From the NCBI GenBank assembly GCA_028015205.1, contig CM051511.1, positions 6,448,001-6,512,000 of the forward strand: a stretch of 64,000 nt of DNA, written 5' to 3'. This stretch comes from Mytilisepta virgata (Eukaryota; Mollusca; Bivalvia; Mytilida; Mytilidae). The position numbers and the translations under genes are program-made. Positions 38,601 through 47,600 of this stretch are shown here, piece by piece. Every line of letters starts with the position of its first letter. Within the stretch, counting starts at the first letter, position 1. Under the pieces are notes generated by a model, which was not told the DNA's origin, searched no databases, and saw only the letters and a list, made by a program, of their open reading frames with translations.

Positions 38601-41600
38601 CAAGGCATAATCAGTTGCTAGGGGGATAAACGTATGGAGACTGTCCCAAATCTTAATATCAGATGTCCCAACAGTTTCAGAGATTTTTAAGTATTTCATG
38701 TTCGCTAATTTTTCTAGTTTTAGTAACAGGGCCATTTGGTCTAGGGTTCCGACCTGGACTCAATAGTGAAAGGGGGCAATCTTCAAAGTAAGGTATAAAC
38801 TGCCCCAGTGGTTTCAGAGGAGAACATTTTTGAAAATAGACTGATATTTTTAGTTTTGATAACAACGGTCGTATTAGATTCTCCCTCCCCCGGAAACAAT
38901 TTAGAAAGTGAATCGCCTACAAAATTTAGTATTAATATCCCAAATTGTGTCAGGTTGTTCACAAGATATTGGTCAAAGTTACGGACCCCCGGACACAATT
39001 TTGAAAGAGGACCACCTTCAAAGTTGGTATCAATTGCTGCATTCGTTTCGGAGGAGAAGAGTTTAAAATATTTTTTTTGCTGATTTTTCTATTTTTTTTT
39101 TGTAAAGGGGCCATAGTTTAGAGGTCCGGAACCTCAGACACGGAACCACATTATTTATCAAATATGAACACACCGTACATCCAACATTAAAAATATATTT
39201 TATTAGCCAAATAATATCCATCTCCCGCCGGCGGAATTATTAAACATCGGCCAACCACCAAATACATGTACATGTACTAAACTTAAATGTATTTAACTTA
39301 TAATCTTTACCTACCAGTATTCATACAAGATCTATAAAGAACTTTTGCCTTTCTAACAGCTTCTATATCATTTTCTGTATCATTCGATTCCAATAAAGCT
39401 GAACAATTAAAATTCAATGAAATTAAAGGCAAAGATACATGCTGTATGCAATTTAAAAGATCTAACAAGTAAGTCAATTTAGTTTGACTTCAATGTATAT
39501 AGTTCTGTCGGCGAGATAAAAATGATAACAAGAATAAATAAAGTACAAGACAGAACAATTTAATAGTAAAGGCTGTGTAAAATGGAATAAAACATAGAAA
39601 CTAGAGGCTTCCGGGAGCATGTATCGCTCACCTGGATTCAATTTGCCAACCAACAGCCATAAAAGCACCTAAGAAACAAACGTCTGTATAATTGGACATT
39701 ATCCTGAAAGAGGACAATCTAATAACCATGGCTACAAAGTCTGGTTCCAATTGGCTGAGTGCTTTCAGGCAAGGAGATTTTTTAAATGATTTTTTCCATA
39801 GGGTCCTATGTTAAACTAAGTTAGGCTGTGGCGGCCATCTTGGTTGATCGTCCGGGTCATTGGACACAATTCAGAAAGGGGACCATCTAATGTCCATTGC
39901 TGCTAAGTTTGGTTCCAATTGGCTCAGTAGTTTCAGACACGGAAATTGTTAAATTTATTTTTAGTAACAACAGCCATGTCGGCTGGAAGTCGGGGATACC
40001 AGACACAATTTTAGAATGGGGCCATCCAAGGACCACTCCACCAAACTTTGGTCCTAATTGGCCAATTGTTTTAATGAACCAATGAAAAACAAGAATTGCC
40101 CATGACGGCCCTGTTTGTTGCCCGATCGGGATGAAATAAGGAAAAGTTGTAAAAGACCTCCCAAAGATGCTTCCTGTCAAGTTTCGTTCTATTTGGCCAA
40201 GCGATTTTTTTTTATATAAGCCAATCAGAAACAAGAACTGCCCATGGCGGCCACATTTGTAGTCCGTTTGGGATGAAATGAGATAATTTGTGCAGGACCT
40301 CGCATCGATTCTTGCTGTTAAGTTTCGTTCTATTTGGCCAAGTGATTTTAGAGGAGAAGAACTGCCCATGGTGGCTACATTTGTAGCCATATAAGGACGA
40401 AATAAGGAAAGTTTGTCAAGAACCTTCCATAGATGTTTCCTGTCAAGTTCCATTTGGTCAAGCAGTTCCAGATAAAAAATGTTTAATCAACCAATGAGAA
40501 ACAAGAATTGCCCATGACGGCCATGTTTATTGCCCAATCGGGACGAAATGAGGAGAATTTGTAAAAAAAACTCCCAAAGATGCTTCCTGTCAAGTTTCCT
40601 TCCATTTGTCCAAGGGATTTCAAAGAAGTTTTTTTTTTATATCAGCCAATCAGAAACAAGAAATGCCCATGGCGGCCATATTTGTAGTCCAATCGGGACA
40701 AAATGAGGATATTGTATAAAGAACCTCCTATATATCAAGTTTTGTTTTATTTGGCAAAGCGGATTCAGAGGAGAAGATTTTTGAAAACTCAGCCAATCAG
40801 AAACAATTATTGCCCATGGCGGCAATTTTAAAGTTTTTTGCCCGATCAAGATGAAATGAGGATATTTGTAGAGGACCTCACAAACATCATTCCTGCAAAT
40901 TTAAGTTCCAATTGGCCCAGTAGTTTCAGAGGAGAAGATCTTTAAAGGGAAAGTTTACGCCGGACGACGACGGACGCCAAGTGATGGCAAAAGCTCACAT
41001 GGAATTTTAGGCCGGGTGAGCTAAAAATAATAAATCTAAAGTACGCACATTAGAAATCCCGCAATTATTCAGATTAAACATATACATGTAGCATACAAAT
41101 GTAAAAGAAAATCTTATGAACAAAATTAATTAATACGTGTGATTTTCATTGAATGATTGAAATGATAAAAAAACGAGTATCTCTCACGAACACAACTCTG
41201 AGCTCATATGGTTTTGACTTAACCGTTTTGGTTATTTTGAAATTTTGCTCTTCGACGTTTTGGATTATTGTTTGGTTTTCATCGCTTTAGGCCTTGAGCA
41301 CAGATGATGAGTCGTAAACAGACGAAATATGCACATATTGTGCATCTAAATTGGTATTCAAGAATTTAATTTGATCAGAATTGTTATCTCAGAATTCTTT
41401 CATTTATCAATACAACATATAATAACAATATAAAATAGTTTAACAAAAATGTTTTGCAATTCATGCACCAGGTTTCTCAAATTAATTTTAATATAAACTA
41501 AAAATTATTGTGTTGAATATAATTTTAATAACTATATTTATATCTGGTTGTATTTAAGGCCAACAGAAAATGTAAATGTCCTACAGTGTTTTAGCTATTA

Positions 41601-44600
41601 TACCTTTGAGTACCACCTGCACTTCATCTCGTAAGACGGTGAATGTTGCATAATAAGATTTGTCCTCAGGCACTAAGTTCCTTTTCATCCATCTTCCACA
41701 AGCAAATTCGTAAAAATTGTCACAAGGATTTACTGAAAAATCGGCGGAGTCCAAAATTCTTGCAGCTGAAAAGTATTAAAAATTTGATATTGGAATTTAA
41801 AGTTACAAATCTCAGCTTTTTTAGTATAACATTGGAAGTAAATCTCATTCTGAACAGGGCTTGCTTACCCTTCCAGAGGACCTGATATTCTGAAACTAAT
41901 ATATTTATCTTTATTTGCCCTTTTATACATAAAGACCCGTAACGGATAAAAGAATATGTACCAATAAATAAATATAAAAGAACAGTATTTGTAAAAAATT
42001 GTATTCACGAACTATGTCAAGTATGGATTGAAATAACCTCCCCTTATAAATCTATACTAGAGGCCTGTATCGCTTACCTGGACTATTTCCATCTTGACTG
42101 GCAGTCTGTCAAGTTCCAACTGGCTCATTGGTTTCAAATAAAATAATCTTTCAGTGATTTTTCCACTTAGGTCCTATGTTAAACACTGTTCGGCTTTGGT
42201 TGCCATCTTGGATGACATAGGATATAATTCCGAAAGAAGACTACCTAAGGAGCATTGATGTCAAGTTATGTTCCAACTGGCCACGTGGTTTCAGACAAGA
42301 AGATCTTTAATTAAATTCCCCATTAAATTAAATGTTCGGCTCTTGTGGCCGTCTTGGATGATGGGCCGGATCATCGGATAAATTTCTGAATGAGGACCCC
42401 CTAAGGACCATTGCTGCCAAGTTTTGTTTCAATTGGCCAAATGGTTTCAGACAAAAAGATCTTTAATTAAATTCCCCATAGGGTCCTATGTTAAACTATG
42501 TTCGGCTATGCTGGCCATCTTGGATGGTGGATGTGGTCGTCAGATGTAAGTCTGAAAGAGGACTACCTAAGGACGATTGCTGCTTAGTTTTGTTCCAATT
42601 GGCCAATTGGTTTCAGACTAGAGGATTTCTTTAAGTAAATTCCCCATAGGGTCCTATTTTAAAGTATGTTTGCCTCTGGCGGCCATCTTGGATGACGAGC
42701 TAAGTCGTTGGATACAATTCTCAAAGAGGACCACCTAAAGACCATTGATGCTAAATTTTGTTCAAATTGGCAAAGTGGTTTCAAACAAGAAGATCGTTAA
42801 GTAAATTTCCCAATGGGTCCTATGTTAAAATATGTTCGGTTCTGGTGGGCATCTTGGATGACGGGTCAGGTCATCGGATATATTTCTGAAATAGAACCAC
42901 CTTAAGACCATTGCTGCCAAGTTTTGTTCCAATTGGCCCAGTGGTTTCAGAGGAGAAGATCTTTCAAGGAAAGTTTACGACGACAACGACTGTCGATGAG
43001 CGCCAAGTGATGGCAATATAATAATGATATATATTAATAATGAGTCTGAAATAAATCTATAAAATTGTACACTTTCCAGTTTAATATTAATAATAATATC
43101 ACCTCTCAAAAAAGACAATTTCTAACTACTGCTATGACCACAAAATAATGTGATATTTTCATTGTCAACAAATATGTTGGATGGATGAAAGAGGACCTCC
43201 TAAGGACCATTGTTGGAAAGTCTGGTTCCAATTGGTCAAGTGGTTTCAGACAAGAAGATTTTTCAATGAATTTTTCCATCGGGCCTTAGTTAAACTAAGT
43301 TCGGGTGTGGCGGCCATCTTGGTTGACAGTCTGGGTCATCGCACAAAATGCTGAAAGAGGACCATCTAAGGACCATTGCTACAATGTCTAATTCTAATTG
43401 GCTTAGTGGTTTCAGACGAGAAGATTTTTGAGTGAATTTCCCATAGGGTCCTATGTTAAACTAAGTTCTGCTGTGGCGGCCATCTTGGTTCACAGTGTAC
43501 GAAATCAGACACATTTCTGAAAAAGCACCAATGCTTCCAAGTCCTGCTCCAATATGTCAACTGGTTTCAGACAAGAAGATTTTTCAATGAATTTTCCTAT
43601 AGGTCCCTATGTTAAACTAAGTTCGGTCGTGGCGGCCATCTTGGTTGACAGTCCAGGTCATCGGATACACCTCTGTAAGAGGACCGTTTAAGATCCATTG
43701 TTGCCAAGTCTGATTCCAATTGGTCAAGTGGTTTAAGACAAGAAGATTTTTTAATGAATTTTCTCATAGGGCCCTATGTTAAACTAAGTTCGGCTGTGGC
43801 GGCCATCTTGGATAACAGTCCGGGTCATTGGACATATTTCTGAAAGAGAACCTCCTAAGAACCATTACTGCCAACTTTGGTTCCAACTGGCCTTGTAGTT
43901 TCATATAAGAAGATTTTTTTAAATTTAACCCCCCCTTTTTTTCTATTTTTAGTAACAGCAGCCATGTCGGTTGGAAGTCGGGGATGCCAGACATACTTTT
44001 GGTCGCTACGGGTAAACTTTAATCAATGTAAAGATTTAACAAAGTTCTAGTGTCTTATTGTCTTAATTGTGTAAACTAAAATTAAAATATATCTAATATG
44101 TCAGACTGTCACTCATGTAGCGCTTTAAATCTGATTTATCTTTGAGTAAACCAGGCTGTTTCTGTGGATGTGTAATAGATGTATGTTCCAGATTAACATA
44201 AAACAATTGAGTTTAAAATCTACTTTTTACATGAAATCATATACAATGAATATTTCCATATTTCTAAATCAGCGAAATGGTAAAACAAGATGAAGAAAAT
44301 CGGAAGGGGCAATGAACAATAATAAGTATAGAGATTAAGACGAAATCGAGACAATTTTTGGTAGGGACAAGAAAAAAACAACAACAACAACAAACATACA
44401 GAAACACAGCATATAAAACAAGGAATATTCACTCCCCCAAAAAATTAGATGGGCTGAAAGCTCAAGCAGTTCCTGCCTCTTATAAGACACTGTGCTACGA
44501 TGCTCATTTTTACATACAAGTCGGGCCTCGAATATCATGATCTATATTTAGGTCAGTAGATCAGATTAAATCGTTTTGAGTTGCATTGGTAATACATTCT

Positions 44601-47600
44601 CTATGGTTACAATGTAACTTACAATGATTGTTGTTTAGTGTATTGTGCTCGTGTGTTCATCCTTTGTAAATTATGATTCTTGTGCTCGATTCTTTTTATT
44701 ATAATTAATTAAGGATGATCGCTGGTCTAATAGGAAATAAATAGAATTTGAAATAGGTGTTTTAGTTTGAGAGAACATATGAATAGTAAACAAATAAGCA
44801 AGAAAAAAATATAGGTTCATATGCTCATTTTAGAGCTATAAGGCCTTGCAAATTTGCAGGAAATGGGTTTTCTCTGGAATTTTCATAGTCTTTGCATTGA
44901 CAACTTCAGTCTCTCAAAGATGTATGAAAAAATAAAAAGGATTTCATAAAATTTTGTCAAATAGAATTTTAAGGTATATATGAGTAAATAATAAAAGAAA
45001 AAGTGGGGGTTCATGGACAAAAAATTTCATCTTTAAGAAATTGATAAAACTCGAGGATTCCGAAAATCAGACAAAAAGACCAAAACATGACCAGCGACCA
45101 TCCTTAATACAGTGTGTTTAATATTATCTAATCTAATCAAATGAACTATCAAATGCTATACATACCTGCTCTGGCACACGCAGCTGTCAAACATATGTCT
45201 GAAAAAAAGAGTTATAAAAATGTTGATATAAAAATGACACAATACAAACAGATACTTTATACAGGAGTTTTACGCAAAGTAAACGAAATACAACGGAGAG
45301 TATAAACAGTTATAAGCAGACATGAGGTGTACATACTAACATGTGATTTGTTTGTTGCATTGTCTTCAAAATGTTTAGTGATGTTTTAGTTGTCAAAATC
45401 GGTAACAGATTTCGGGAATGGATCGTTCTTTTTAGCTCACCTGGCCAAAGTCCATGTAAGCTTTTGCCATCACTTGGCGTCCGTCGTCCGTAAACTTTCA
45501 CATATTGATCATCTCCTCTAAAACCAATGGAGCAAATTTAACCAAACTTTACAGGAATGATGTATGGAAGGTCCTTTACTAAGATTGCCGAAATTTTTCC
45601 GATCCGCCAAAAAACATGGCTGCCAGAGCAGGACATATTTTAACATTGGACCCTATGGGAAAACAGGTTAAAGTTCATTTCCTCTGAAACTACTTGAGCA
45701 AATTTAACCAAACTTTACAGGAATGATGTATGAAAAGTCCTTTACTAAGATAGCCGCAATTTTTCCGATCCGCCAAAAAACATGGCTGCCAGAGCAGGAC
45801 ATAGTTTAACATTGGACCCTATGAGAAAACAGGTTAAAGTTTATCTCCTCTGAAACTGCTTGAGCAAATTTAACCAAACTTTACAGGAATGATGTATGGA
45901 AGGTCCTTTACTAAGATTGCCGAAATTTTTCTGATCCGCCAAAAAACATGGCTGCCAGAGCAGGACATAGTTTAACATTTGACCCTATGGGAAAACAGGT
46001 TAAAGTTCATCTCCTCTGAAACTACTTGAGCAAATTTAACAAAACTTCACAGGAATGATGTATGGAAGATCCTTTACTAAGATTGCCGAAATCTTTCTGA
46101 TCCGCCAAAAAACATGGCTGCCAGAGCAGGACATAGTTTAACATTTGACCCTATGGGAAAACAGGTTAAAGTTCATCTCCTCTGAAACTACTTGAGCAAA
46201 TTTAACCAAACTTTACAGGAATGATGTATGGAAGATCCTTTACTAAGACTGCCGAAATTTTTCTGATCCGCCAAAAAACATGGCTACCAGTACAGGACAT
46301 AGTTTAACATTGGACCCTATGGGAAAACAGGTTAAAGTTCATCTTTTCTGAAACTGCTTGAGCAAATTTAACCAAACTTTACAGGAATGATGTATGGAAG
46401 GTCCTATACTAAGATTGCCGAAATTTTTCCGATCCGCCAAAAAACATGGCTGCCAGAGCAGGACATAGTTTAACATTGGACCCTATGGGAAAAAATTAAA
46501 GTTTATCTCCTCTGAAACTACTTGAGCAAATTTAACCAAACTTTACAGGAATGATGTATGGAAGGTCCTTTACTAAGATTGCCGAAATTTTTCTGATCCA
46601 CCAAAAAACATGGCTGCCAGAGCAGGACATAGTTTAACATTTGACCCAATGGGAAAACAGGTTAAAGTTCATCTCCTCTGAAACTACTTGAGCAAATTTA
46701 ACCAAACTTTACAGGAATGATGTATGGAAGGTTCTTTACTAAGATTGCCGACATTTTCCCGATCTGCTGTAAAACATGACTGCCAGTACAGGACATAGTT
46801 TAACATTTGACCCTATGGGAAAACATGTTAAAGTTCATCTTTTCTGAAACTACTTGAGCAAATTTAACCAAACTTTACAGGAATGATGTATGGAAGGTCC
46901 TATACTAAGATTGCCGAAATTTTTCCGATCCGCCAAAAAACATGGCTGCCAGAGCAGGACATAGTTTCACATTGGACCCTATGGGAAAACATGTTAAAGT
47001 TCATCTTTTCTGAAACTACTTGAGCAAATTTAACCAAACTTTACAGGAATAATGTATGGAAGGTCCTATACTAAGATTGCCGAAATTTTTCCGATCCGCC
47101 AAAAAACATGGCTGCCAGAGCAGGACATAGTTTCACATTGGACCCTATGGGAAAACATGTTAAAGTTCATCTTTTCTGAAACTACTTGAGCAAATTTAAC
47201 CAAACTTTACAGGAATGATGTATGGAAGGTCCTATACTAAGATTGCCGAAATCTTTCTGATCCGCCAAAAAACATGGCTGCCAGAGCAGGACATAGTTTC
47301 ACATTGGACCCTATGGGAAAACATGTTAAAGTTCATCTTTTCTGAAACTACTTGAGCAAATTTAACCAAACTTTACAGGAATGATGTATGGAAGGTCCTA
47401 TACTAAGATTGCCGAAATTTTTCCGATCCGCCAAAAAACATGGCTGCCAGAGCAGGACATAGTTTAACATTGGACCCTATGGGAAAACAGATTAAAGTTT
47501 ATCTCCTCTGAAACTACTTGAGGAAATTTAACAAACTGTTCCGGAATGATGTATGGAAGGTCCTTTAGAGGGATTGCTCATTTCGTTCGAATGCGTCAAA

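Noticed and set aside
39887..40453. 188-codon minus-strand open frame
   Set aside because: It lies wholly inside the tandem units of a pearl-like element and its peptide repeats with the units (IERNLT..., [12 protein letters not shown]...). It is a repeat by-product.
45431..47500. CRISPR-like array
   Set aside because: Direct repeats are contiguous 166 bp units without unique spacers, and the DNA is clearly eukaryotic.
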